From contig NC_133647.1 in NCBI RefSeq assembly GCF_009905375.1, positions 44,243,794 to 44,307,793 of the forward strand: a stretch of 64,000 nucleotides of DNA, given 5' to 3'. Both the position numbers and the translations under genes were made by a program. Under the pieces are notes generated by a model that saw only the letters and a list, made by a program, of their open reading frames with translations, ran no database searches and was not told where the DNA came from. Source of the DNA: Apium graveolens. Its lineage: Eukaryota > Streptophyta > Magnoliopsida > Apiales > Apiaceae. Below are positions 44,620 through 55,581 of the stretch, in pieces (position 1 is the first letter of the stretch; each line of letters begins with the position of its first letter).

Positions 44620-46662
44620 ATCAGACCATCTACTTTTGAGAATCAATTATGTATAATTATAACTTGTGGCAGATAATGGCAATTAACTGTAAATTTATCA
44701 AGTAATCATTTTGGGTTGTAATAACTTTTAAATTGTGGATTCAAAGACTTGTACTTATTTAAATTTCATCTCTGAGACTATAACGGGTTGTGGTGTGTGT
44801 TAGTGTGGGGTCACAGCATAAGGTTAGTTATTATTAATTAAGTGAAGTGATATTGTGGAAAGAAAGACCGTGACGACCCGGATCCCCGACCCCGGATCTG
44901 GGGGTGTTACAAAAAGGCTATTGAATGAAGTATTTAATGAAGTTAGAATCCCATGTTTGTCATATATATTAATTCAATCATTCTTATTCCCTTAGTTATA
45001 ATTGTTAGTTTAATTCTTAGTTATAATTAAAATTCCAATTTGTTATCGTCTTAGCATTGAATAATAACCATACATTGTTGCATAAGTACATAAATTATAA
45101 AGTTAACCTAAACCAGTCTTTATAGAAATGAATCTGATTTAAATCTTATACTACTTGCGAACGCAAATACTTGCGTGTATGTTAGCGCGTGTTTAGCGAC
45201 TAACAGTAATCAACCTTTAACCAAGAAACCCTACTACACTAATACCCTAAACTAATGCTTCAACAAGTGAGGAGATCATTCATGCCCTAGTGCACCATCA
45301 TGTAAACAAATTACCAAAAACAACATAAGTTAGTAACCATCAAAATTCGACTTACCAAAGAAGATTATTCCTTCCAAGTTTGACTTATAACACTTAGCCA
45401 ATAAAAATGATCATGCACACTAACTTACCTTAGATAATTTTAACAAAATAAAATGGTAACAACTCCTATTCAGCACAATCAAATTCGAAAATCATGTGTT
45501 AAAACCATACATGCATGCCCTCGAATATACTAGCAAAGATACCATGGTTTTTCCTCAAAATCTCATTATAAAAATCCACATGCAAGCCTAATAATAGCTA
45601 TATCTATAATGATCACTAACATGCAAAGAGTTTTATCAAGTTTTCTTTACAAAATACATGTTACTGGCACATAAATATACTAGAATCAAGTAAAATAATA
45701 AGAAACCATCCATTCGGCTCCTAGCGAGCCATTGCCGAATGGATTGGAGTGAAAACAACACTTGCACAAGTGTGAAACACTTATGCCTAGTCATTTTCAG
45801 CCCCCAAAGTAATGTATCTCATGGTGAAAACCTTGGATTCACAAGAATCAAAGGTATTCTCTTGAGTTTAAACAAAAACACAACCATGCAACCATTAAAC
45901 ATCAACTTCTCAACATAAAAGCTTTGTGAAGTGAATAAACTAAGTATAGGGAGTGAGATTACACTAAAGGAAGGTGAATAATTGAATGAAAATGGAAGGA
46001 GATGGTGGTGGTGTTGGTTCAGCCGAGAGGGAGGGAGAAGTGAGGAGAGAGAGTGGAGTGTGTGAGGTGAGTTTGAGTGTAGGAGTGGTCTTTGATCATT
46101 TCTTTTGGCTTTTATCCACATGCAAAGCGTTAGTGGACATTGTATTTACCAAACTATCCCTATCCCACTACTAATCATGATTTGCATGCATGGTCATTTG
46201 AGCAATTTGACTAGTGGAGAATTGGTTAGTGGGGATGGAAATTCCAATTGTGTCCTTTTCTTTGTATTGGGAGTAGTATGCATGCATGGGCAATGGAGTA
46301 ATTTACTAATTAATATTCAAATTAATTATAAAGAATAAATTTTATAAATAAAAATAAAACTATATAAATTACAAGAGTGGTATCATAAAATAGCTTAGAA
46401 TTTTAGAAATTTTATACGATCACTTTTGAAATTTATTGATAAAAATATTTTTAAAATGATTTTTCTCTAATGATGAAATAAACTTTATAAATCACAAAAA
46501 AAACAAATAATACATTTCTTACTTTCTAAATTCTTAAATAATTTAACACAATTATTATGCATCAATCCAATCACATAAGCACATATTCTTAAAATTTTAT
46601 AAATTATTCAATTATAATTATAAAATACTCAATTAAAGATTAAATGAAATATCGTTGTAACA

Positions 46663-47199
46663 TCCTCTCCCCCTTAAAGGATTGTGTCCTCAGAATCTAA
46701 GAGAACAGGTGAGGATACCGGGATCACATTTCAGACTCTAGCTCCCATGTTAACTCTTCAACTTTGGAATTCCTCCAAAGCACTCTTACCAACCTTACTG
46801 ACTTATTTCTAAGACTCTTTTCTTGCCAGTCGAGTATTTTGACAGGTTGCTCCACATATGACAAATTTGCCTGAATTTCTATCGGTCCATACTCTATCAC
46901 ATTATTAACATCCGGATTATACTTCTTAAGCAAAGACACATGGAATATATTATGAACATGCTGATATTGTGGCGGCAGAGCTAATTCGTAAGCCACCTTC
47001 ATGACTTGATTCAAGATTTCAAAAGGACCTATATATCGAGGTGCTAGTTTCCCTTTCTTCCCAAACCTAATCAATCATTTCCACGATGACACTTTCAACA
47101 ATACAGCTTCGCCTATTTGGAAACTCACATCCTTTCGAGCAGGGTTTGCATACTTTCGTTGCCTCTCTTGAGTAGCAAGCAATCTTTTCTGGATTAGTT
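46663..47199 (-). pseudogene. Gypsy G2 pol end: integrase C-terminus with chromodomain, and PPT
   Basis: Reading right to left: QERQRKYANPARKDVSFQIGE-like sequence (47075-47199), a stop, then the open frame 46724-47074. [26 protein letters not shown] and [12 protein letters not shown] are the conserved integrase tail of chromoviruses. [21 protein letters not shown] is a chromodomain with its Trp and Glu residues. The chromodomain binds histone marks and helps direct insertion. The PPT (reverse of TCCTCTCCCCCTT, 46663-46675) follows, then the LTR. The rest of pol is cut away at 47199 by the G1b insertion. Confidence 0.92.
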
Positions 47200-47698
47200 T
47201 GTGGAATATCCGGGATCTAGCGTGTAATTATTATTTTCAATAAATAATTATTATGTGATTATTATGTGAATTTTGGTGAATTATCTGATGATTAATATTG
47301 ATATTTAGATGTTTATGTGTGATAAAAAGTGAGTAAGGTTAATTTTAATATGTCCAGAATAATGTGTGGATAATTTTGATATATTTCTGGTAATTTTTGG
47401 ATTGTTATATGATTTTATAAGGATTTATGGATTTAATAATTATATTCTTTATAATTATAAAAATATTTTATAAAGCCGGGAATCGTCCAACTTCAACCGT
47501 TTTTGTGTTTTTGCGTTTTTACAACCCGAAACTCTTCGGAAAACTCCTTCCTAACCTAATCTGATTATTCAGAACATTTTCCGTGTTTTGGCTTTTTCGA
47601 TCCGAAGTACGGTTTGACCCGTACGTATCTATGTGCAAAATTTTCGATACGATAATCATTCTTTTTAGATCAATAAAATCTGTATTCTCGAAAGACGG

Positions 47699-48069
47699 TG
47701 TTGGATTTTAATCGCAGCGGAAGCATGGGAAAAACACTTTTACACATATAAAATCCAAATAAAAGCATATAAATCATTATTAAAACATATGAATCGATTA
47801 CTAACCTTTAATAGCGATCCAAAAGCAACGATCATAAATTCATAATAAATAATCTATACATCATAAAAATATAAGAAAAATACCCAGATGATCTACAACA
47901 CTTGTAGAACCTAGATCAACATTCAAAATTCTTCTGAAAATGATTTCTCATCAGTCATAATTAATCCATAATATAACTTGTAAAAATCATAATTAATTCA
48001 TACAAGCACATAAAATTCTGATTTTTTTACCACAGATCTATATGCATACAAGCTATGCTCTGATACCAA
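47699..48069 (-). repeat. Extra truncated LTR plus leader and primer site at the Copia end
   Basis: 47699-47833 is the terminal 135 bases of an LTR. It joins at once to leader sequence (47834-48055) and a primer site (48056-48068, reverse of TGGTATCAGAGCA), after which the complete 3' LTR starts at 48070. The target duplication is outside this piece, so it belongs to the element: a third, deleted LTR unit. Confidence 0.93.
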
Positions 48070-49724
48070 TGTTGGATTTTAATCGCAGCGGAAGCATGGA
48101 AAAAACACTTTTACACATATAAAATCCAAATAAAAGCATATAAATCGTGATTAAAACATATGAATCGATTACTAACCTTTAATAGCGATCCAAAAGCAAC
48201 GATCGGATATCCTTAGCAGCTGCTCCTCAAACGTGAAGCACTCCACCGGTATCCACCAAGAAAATGATGCTAAGGAGGAGGAGGAGGTGGAGAGAATTAG
48301 GTTTTTCTAAAAATTTTGGGTTAGAATAAAAATAGGGTTTATAATAGTATATTTATAGGCAAAATTTTCAGATGAAATTTTCCCATAAAATATTATTATT
48401 ATGAACCCTTTATTATTCACATTAATAATTAAAACATCTTTTAATTATTAATCCTATTTCTAAACACTTTAGAAATAATTCTCTCTCTTGATTTAATTTC
48501 CAAAAATTAAATTCTTAATTAATAATATTAAGAACTTTTCTTAATTAATTTATAATCAATTAAATCTCATTTAATCAATTATTAAATTTGCCAATTAATT
48601 ATTTATTTCATAAATAGATAATTATTAGCCATTATTAATTAATTCCTCCACCATTAAATCATTCTCTTTTATGGTGTGACCCTGTAGGTTCAATATTAAG
48701 CCGGTAGTAGAAATAAATAATAATAAAACTATTTTATCATTATTTATATAAATTCTCTAATTTATTAAATATAATTAATTAATTAATCATATTTATTCTA
48801 CATCGTGAGGGATACTTCTCAGCATATCGCGACTATCCGGATAATACGAATTCACTGCTTAGAATAACAAGAACCTATTCAGTGAATAGTTACCGTACAA
48901 TTAACTCCTTCTACCCTCCAATGTCCTGATTAAATACAAGGCATGGATCTTGTGTCAAGCCTATCTAATTTAATCATTTGCTTTCCCATTTACTATGCTC
49001 AGTTCTATGTAAATTAGAAACTCCTTTCTAATTTCATTCACTCTGGCCAGAGATTCCTGAACTAGCATAAGTGGATCAGTCTTGAACATTCTCTTCCTTC
49101 ACTGGAAGGGGTAGATCCTTTATTGATCATACACTATCTTCGTGTACAAATTCCTATACCCAGTAGAGCCCTAATAATTGTCCCCGGAGACTAAGAACTA
49201 AACCAAAGCATAGTTCAGTGTACACAAGCTGACTATGATGACCTCAAGTCTAAGGATACTTGTACAACTATCACTATGTGAACAATTGTTGACACGTGAG
49301 TGAACTCCATCAGTTGTTCAGCTGTGCGAGTCATGTTCAGTGAACTTATTCTATAATAAGCACCTACATACTAGCTATAGTGTCACCACACAAATATCTA
49401 TGAGAACAGACATCCTTCATAATGAAGCAAGCATAGTATGTACCGATCTTTGCGGATTATTAATTACCAGTTAGTAATCCTATGACCAGGAACTGTTTAA
49501 GTTTAGAGTTATCATCTTTTAGGTCTCACTATTATGATCTCATCATAATCCATAAAAAGCTTTACTCTAAACTATGGTATATCTTATTTAAACACTTAAA
49601 TAGATAGAGCCCGTAATAAAAAACAAAACAAGTCTTTTATTAATATCAAAGAAATCAAAATAGATTACATAAAAGTTATTCCTAAATCCTCATACATGAT
49701 TGGACTTAGGACATATTCCTTTCA
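48070..49724 (-). repeat. 3' LTR of the minus-strand sister Copia
   Basis: 1655 bp, TGTTGGATTTTAATC to TTCCTTTCA. The PPT (reverse of ATCTCCCACTT, 49725-49735) lies next to it. A reversed TATA box (ATTTATAGGC) is near 48350. Confidence 0.94.
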
Positions 49725-49735
49725 ATCTCCCACTT

Positions 49736-51465
49736 GTACTAAAGCCAATCACTCTGGTATTTAATACCCATCTTGTCTTTATGACAATCAAAGTGACTTT
49801 CAGAAAGTAGCTTTGTGAGTGGGTCTGCCATGTTGTTATGTGTGTCAACTCTCTTTCAATACTAGAAATGTTACCGCGCTCCCACTAACCCTTTTGTAGA
49901 CACATGGTTCATCTACGTTTTTGATAAAACCAAACTCTTTGATTGCCTCATCAAAACGGATGTTCCATCTACGAGAAGCTTGCTTTAAACCACATATGGT
50001 TCACAGCAGCTTACACACTAGGTTTTCATTTCCCTTGGAAAGAAAACCATCTGGCCATTTGCCAGATTTCATAGTCGTAGTAAGCAGCAATCGCAAGCAA
50101 AATCTGAATTGATTTTAACAAGGCTACAGGCGAATAGGTTTCATCAAAGTCAATACCTTGTCTTTGATTAAATCCTTTTGCCACTAGCCTAGCCTTATAG
50201 GTCTCCACCTGGCCATCTGCTCCAATCTTTCTCTTATATACCCACTTGCACCCAATAGGCTTAACACCTTCAGGCGCTTCAACCAGAGTCCATACTTGGT
50301 TGGTATACATAGATTCCATTTCGGATTTCATGGCACTTTGCCATTTCTCCGAGTCAACACTACTCATAGCCTCATTATAGGTCTTAGGGCCGTCTTCATC
50401 AATGATTGACAACTCATTGTCATACTCAATGACAAGGCCATAATACCTCTCAGGTTGGCGAGACACTCTCTCTGACCTACGAATGGGCTGTTCCACAGAA
50501 GGTTGTTCAGTCTGAACAGGTGTTTCTACTTGAACCGTAGTAGTTTGTGCTTCTTGAACTTTATCAAGTTCAATTTTGCTCCCACTGTTTCCTTCAAGGA
50601 TAAACTCCTTTTCCAAGAAGGTAGCATGTCTGGAGACAAACACCCGATGATCGGTGTAAAAGTAATACCCTAAAGTCTCTTTAGGATATCCCACAAAACT
50701 ACATTTTACGGATCGAGATTCCAGCTTATCTGGGTCAATTTTCTTGACATAAGCTGGACATCCCCAAATCTTAACGTGTTTAAGACTCGGTTTCCTTTCT
50801 TTCCATATCTCATATGGAGTTTGAGGAACAGATTTGGAAGGCACCTTATTCAGTAAATATGTTGAGGTTTCCAATGCGTAACCCCATAGGAATACTGGAA
50901 GATTCGCATAGCTCATCATGGACCGAACCATGTCTAACAGAGTTCGATTTCTCCTTTCAGATACCCCATTCAACTGTGGAGTATATGGAGGAGTCCACTG
51001 GGAGACTATACCATTTTCTTTGAGATAAACTAGAAACTCTCCATTCAAGTATTCACCACCTCGATCTGATCGAAGAGTTATAATACTGTGTTTGGTTTGT
51101 TTCTCCACTTCATACTTATACTCCTTGAACTTTTCAAAGGCTTCAGACTTGTGTTTCATCAAATACACATATCCGAATCTAGATCTATCATCTATGAAAG
51201 TAATGAAGTACGAAAATCCACCCATGGCTTGCGTAGACATTGGTCCACATACATCTGTGTGTACCAATCCTAGCAAATCTGCAGCCCTCTCTCCATGTCC
51301 ACTAAATGGAGATTTGGTCATTTTACCCAATAGACAAGATTCGCATGTAGGATATGATTCAAAATCAAAGGGGTCTAGTAACCCTTCCTTATGCAATGTC
51401 CGAAGTCTATTTTCACTAATATGACCTAGCCTACAGTGCCATAAATAGGTCAGAATTTCATCATC
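49736..51465 (-). pseudogene. Copia pol: open integrase, RT with two shared deletions
   Basis: The main frame (50026-51396) starts in the GAG-pre-integrase region ([15 protein letters not shown]). The integrase core keeps Asp (HTDVCGP), Asp (RSDRGGEY) and Glu (NGVSERRN). The end of IN and start of RT follow ([32 protein letters not shown]). After YDYEIWQM the motif A segment is lost (junction about 50053-50056) and the frame ends. RT sequence continues in another frame ([19 protein letters not shown]). It then jumps (about 49853-49862), without YVDD, to the last residues of RNase H (THNNMADPLTK). The same two deletions occur in the plus-strand copy. Confidence 0.93.
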
Positions 51466-52074
51466 TCATTTTCTTTTATTAGTGTGTTCAATCTGAAGTA
51501 AATCATGCTCTACGTCACATACATACAGAGCATTATTTAAAATTCCACGTCCATAAAGAATATTATCTCTAAGGATAGAACATTCATTATTCTTAATAAT
51601 AAATGAAAAACCATCCAAATCCAACATAGGGATAGAAACAATATTCCTTACAATAGAGGGAACGTAATAACAATTATTCAAAATAATAGTCTTGCCCGCA
51701 GGCATATGTAAACTAAATGAACCTACAGATATGGCCGCAACCCTTGCTCCATTGCCCATACGTAGAATCACCTCATCTTTTTCAAGATTCCTACTTCCCT
51801 TTAGTCCTTGCAACGAATTGCAAATATGAGAACCACAGGCAATATCTAATACCCAAGTAGAAATTTGACCTAGTGACATATTAACTTCGATCATAAACAT
51901 GCCTGAATCAGAAGCGGTAGTTTTACTACCCTTCCTCTTCTTCAATTCTGCAAGGTAAACCTTGCAGTTTCTCTTCCAGTGCCCTAACTTGTTACAGTGA
52001 AAGCATACAGCTAAATTAGGATCAGTCAACTTGTGAGCATCTAGTATGCTCCTGAGTGATAGTGCAGAAGACAT
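51466..52074 (-). pseudogene. Deleted gag fused in frame to protease and pre-integrase
   Basis: From the conserved start MSSALSLRSILDAHKL the frame reaches LTDPN, then jumps to the zinc knuckle CFHCNKLGHWKRNC. About 200 capsid residues present in the plus-strand sister are missing, yet the frame is kept. The protease follows (WVLDIACGSHICN, with Ile where Thr is usual) and a GAG-pre-integrase start. The open frame extends 39 bases upstream to 52113, but MSSAL is the conserved start. The result is a small Gag-knuckle-protease fusion of about 202 residues. A frame break near 51466 separates it from integrase. Confidence 0.9.
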
Positions 52075-52274
52075 AATATAGTAAATCTGTAAATGATAAA
52101 CATATAACAACACTTAGCAAATATTCAATTTCATTTCAAAACACTATATGAATCGGGTCTTTATTCATAAGTGGCTCCCACTAGTTTATCTAATTTATTC
52201 AACCCCCCTACGTAAAAAATTAAGCATTCATAATGCTAGTGGGAATAGGGATCCTACATTCCATTACACAACCT

Positions 52275-52569
52275 CGGCTGTGGCACGAACATCCATGTAA
52301 TATTCAACAGGCAGACAACTCTTGTCAATTACATCTTATGTTATTCCCTAATCAAACTTTAGCCTCTTGAATACTTGAGTCACGGCTGTGGCACGACAAA
52401 CTCAATATTCTAAGTCAAGTCTAACCCAACATTTCGTACAATTAAATCAGTCTCCAACGGCCCACGGCTGTGGCACGTACCGACCTTTAGATTCTAATTC
52501 AATGTACATATCTCTATGTAATAGACAAGTATTTCTTATTTCAAAATCAAAGCCCTCGGCTGTAGCACG
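52275..52569 (-). repeat. Four phased leader repeats of the sister Copia
   Basis: Reverse complements of CGTGCYACAGCCG lie at 52275, 52383, 52465 and 52557. Their spacing in RNA sense (92, 82, 108) is the same as in the plus-strand copy. Three have C where the other element has T. Confidence 0.95.
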
Positions 52570-53292
52570 AACCGACAATGATTTAAAAATAAGAACTACT
52601 TTCTATCATGTTGGAAGGCTATGACCGACACAAGCCCGTTGTATCATTGGCCAATTACTACTTGATATTATTTAATTTTAGAGGGATTATATTACCTTAC
52701 AATCATAATCATATTATAAAGAGATTCTTCCTTTTAAATTAAATATTTCAAATCAATAATCAATAATCAGATGATTCCCAGATCGGGTGGAGCATTGTCA
52801 AGAGGCGTCACTTAATAACCCTTTCTTACAGATAGAAATCTGTTGTTGACAGAATCATCCTTTCTCTCATATTGAAAATTCATATTCAATTACGTGTTTC
52901 ATAAACACAAGAATCTCATGATTGTATTCATAATATTATTATTAAGGTTATGAAACAATTTCACTATACTAGATTGTCTAACAAACACCTTATATTCATT
53001 TAAGTTCACCTAAATCTATCATCGCATGATAAACTAAGCATATATCACATATATAAACATGAATAAACATCAAGGTAGGCATGTTACATCATCTAGCATA
53101 TTGGTCTAAGCATTATACATCTCTATGTATCACATGAAGCATTTAAAAGCTATTAAAACAGTCAAAAACAGCTTTAAAACACTTCTGTTAGCTATAAATA
53201 GTTCGAAACAATTTCATAAAATACCATATAATATACCATTAGAAGCGTCTCGAAAAGACGAATCCAACGGCACCAAAAACGCCCAATTCTGA

Positions 53293-53560
53293 GCTCCCAC
53301 GCGCCCTCACGCACCCCGGGAAGGTGACTCACGCGCCGCCACGCGCACACGCGCTCTCAGGCGCGTGTCACACCGCCGCCCACGCGCCTCACGCGCCCAA
53401 AACCCTATGCTGACGTCAGCATGACGTCATCTGATGACGTCAGCATGATGTCAGAACTGCTTGACCAGCGCGTGTCTGACACGCGCCGCGCGTGGCACAC
53501 GAGCGCGTGTACCCCACGCGCGCGTGCCAGACGCGCGGTCCTCCATCTGTTTTATGAACG
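53293..53560 (-). repeat. GC-rich ACGCGC repeat cassette in the Copia leader
   Basis: Many copies of ACGCGCC, CACGCGC and GCGCGTG are packed on both sides of a TGACGTCA cluster. The window around is AT-rich. The plus-strand sister has palindromes here instead. Confidence 0.93.
53411..53454. promoter_or_regulatory. Cluster of TGACGTCA (CRE/bZIP-type) sites
   Basis: Perfect TGACGTCA palindromes lie at 53411, 53422 and 53435, with TGATGTCA at 53447. Spacing is 11-13 bases, about one helical turn. In plants such sites bind bZIP factors of the TGA class. Binding here is inferred, and the cluster lies downstream of the LTR promoter. Confidence 0.6.
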
Positions 53561-53945
53561 TCGCCGCCTTACACTTTTTCGAACAACGTGTCGCCTTCCT
53601 ATTCTTTGTCTTCTTTCCGTGCCATCAACAAACAACAGCAGATGTATATATATATACATACTAACAATTTATATATATATGATTATTTAATTACGAATTT
53701 AATTACAACAACTTCAAAAATTCATAATAAATAATCTATACATCATAAAAATATAAGAAAAATACCCAGACGATCTACAATACTTGTAGAACCCAGATCA
53801 ACATTCAAGCACATAAAATTCATAATATAACGACTTCTCATCAGTCATAATTAATCCATAATATAACTTGTAAAAATCATAATTAATTCATACAAGCACA
53901 TAAAATTCTGAATTTTTTACCACAGATCTATATGCATACAACCTA

Positions 53946-53958
53946 TGCTCTGATACCA
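53946..53958 (-). other. Primer binding site, iMet tRNA type (sister Copia)
   Basis: The reverse complement reads TGGTATCAGAGCA, directly after the 5' LTR end at 53960. Confidence 0.92.
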
Positions 53959-53959
53959 A

Positions 53960-55581
53960 TGTTGGATTTTAATCGCAGCGGAAGCATGGCAAAAACATTT
54001 TTACACATATAAAATCCAAATAAAAGCATATAAATCATGATTAAAACATATGAATCGATTACTAACCTTTAATAGCGATCCAAAAGCAACGATCGGAGAT
54101 CCTTAGTAGCTGCTCCTCAAACGTGAAGCACTCCACCGGTATCCACCAAGAAAACGATGCTAAGGAGGAGGAGGAGGAGGTGGAGAGAATTAGGTTTTTC
54201 TAAAAATTTTGGGTTAGAATAAAAATAGGGTTTATAATAGTATATTTATAGGCAAAATTTTCAGATGAAATTTTCCCATAAAATATTATTATTATTAACC
54301 CTTTATTATTCACATTAATAATTAAAACATCTTTTAATTATTAATCCTATTTTTAAACACTTTAGAAATAATTCTCTCTCTTGATTTAATTTCCAAAAAT
54401 TAAATTCTTAATTAATAATATTAAGAACTTTTCTTAATTAATTTATAATCAATTAAATATCATTTAATCAATTATTAAATTTTCCAATTAATTATTTATT
54501 TCATAAATAAATAATTATTAGCCATTATTAATTAATTCCTCCACCATTAAATCATTCTCTTTTATGGTGTGACCCTGTAGGTTCAATATTAAGCCGGTAG
54601 TAGAAATAAATAATAATAAAACTATTTTATCATTATTTATATAAATTCTCTAATTTATTAAATATGATTAATTAATTAATCATATTTATTCTACATCGTG
54701 AGGGATACTTCTCAGCATATCGTGACTATCCGGATAATACGAATTCACTGCTTAGAATACCAAGAACCTATTCAGTGAATATTTACCGTATAATTAACTC
54801 CTTCTACCCTCCAATGTCCTGATTAAATACAAGGCATGGATCTTGTGTCAAGCCTATCTAATTTAATCATTTGCTTTCCCATTTACTATGCTCAGTTCTA
54901 TGTAAATTAGAAACTCCTTTCTAATTTCATTCACTCTGGCCAGAGATTCCTGAACTAGCATAAGTGGATCAGCCTTGAACATTCTCTTCCTTCACTGAAA
55001 GGGGTAGATCCTTTATTGATCATACACTATCTTCGTGTACAAATTCCTATACCTAGTAGAGCCCTAATAATTGTCCCTGGAGACTAAGAACTAAACCAAA
55101 GCATAGTTCAGTGTACACAAGATGACTATCACTATGTGAACAACTGCTGACATGTGAGTGAACTCCATCAGTTGTTCAGCTGTGCGAGTCATGTTCAGTG
55201 AACTTATTCTATAATAAGCACCTACATACTAGCTATAGTGTCACCACACAAATATCTATGAGAACAGACATCCTTCATAATGAAGCAAGCATAGTATGTA
55301 CCGATCTTTGCGGATTATTAGTTACCAGTTAGTAATCCTATGACCAGGAACTGTTTAAGTTTAGAGTTATCATCTTTTAGGTCTCACTATTATGATCTCA
55401 TCATAATCCATAAAAAGCTTTACTCTAAACTATGGTATATCTTATTTAAACACTTAAATAGATAGAGCCCGTAATAAAAACAAAACAAGTCTTTTATTAA
55501 TATCAAAAAAATCAAAACAGATTACATAAAAGTTATTCCTAAATCCTCATACATGATTGGACTTAGGACATATTCCTTTCA
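53960..55581 (-). repeat. 5' LTR of the minus-strand sister Copia
   Basis: 1622 bp, TGTTGGATTTTAATC to ATATTCCTTTCA. It lacks a short stretch (about 30 bp) near 55126 that the 3' LTR has, around TGACCTCAAGTCTAAGG. Confidence 0.94.

Larger units (their letters stand above)
40875..44911 (+). mobile_element. 4.0 kb solo gypsy LTR with TSD AAAAG
   Basis: It starts TGTAATAACCCC and ends GGGTGTTACA, with AAAAG at 40870-40874 and 44912-44916. No gag or pol is inside, so it is a solo LTR. The end block (GATCCCCGACCCCGGATCTG) is matched, reversed, at 62601 by the G3 LTR. Orientation is taken from the hairpin and ATG near the end and from the likely leader at 41460-41610. A splice-donor-like TTGGTAAGATAA lies at 41605. 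I see no real gene in the rest. Confidence 0.85.
30553..45205 (+). mobile_element. Athila-like Ty3/Gypsy element with TSD GTAAT
   Basis: The ends are TGTTGAGTGG at 30553 and GCGACTAACA at 45205. The target duplication GTAAT lies at 30548-30552 and 45206-45210. The Asp-type primer site, gag, protease, RT, RNase H, integrase, an env-position ORF and a G-rich PPT are in Athila order. The 3' LTR carries a later 4.0 kb solo gypsy LTR. RT has lost its first half and all ORFs have stops, so the copy is dead. Confidence 0.96.
39721..45205 (+). repeat. 3' LTR of the Athila-like element, split by a solo gypsy LTR
   Basis: It matches the 5' LTR at 39721-40874 and again at 44912-45205. The inserted DNA at 40875-44911 is flanked by AAAAG on both sides. 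Without it the LTR would be about 1.44 kb. Confidence 0.95.
28311..46662 (-). mobile_element. Gypsy LTR G2 (minus strand), about 3.7 kb, split by the Athila element
   Basis: The LTR starts (minus sense) with TGTTACAACGAT at 46662, just after a PPT and the chromodomain end. It runs down to 45211, is interrupted by Athila (30553-45205), and continues from 30552 to about 28311, where it meets SIRE. Its end and primer site are lost. It has the conserved hairpin (28461-28475) and an H3-like short ORF near its end. Inside 28440-30552 and 45211-46662 I see no credible gene. A pyrimidine-rich, CT-repeat stretch on the minus strand near 46020-46080 resembles a transcribed 5' leader. Confidence 0.75.
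47699..55581 (-). mobile_element. Ty1/Copia element (minus strand), sister of 5361-13359, TSD GACGG
   Basis: The ends are TGTTGGATTTTAATC at 47699 and ATATTCCTTTCA at 55581, with GACGG at 47694-47698 and 55582-55586. Right to left: 5' LTR, primer site, leader, internally deleted gag fused to protease, integrase, RT remnant, PPT, 3' LTR, then an extra leader-plus-LTR piece (47699-48069). LTRs, leader and pol match the plus-strand copy, including both RT/RH deletions. Confidence 0.96.

Noticed and set aside
45819..46174. Ser/Leu/His-rich ORFs in LTR G2
   Set aside because: They come from the CT-rich leader-like stretch on the minus strand and match no family I know.
53421..53690. Arg/Ala-rich plus-strand ORFs over the GC-rich cassette
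   Set aside because: Composition comes from the ACGCGC repeats; antisense to the element; absent from the sister copy.
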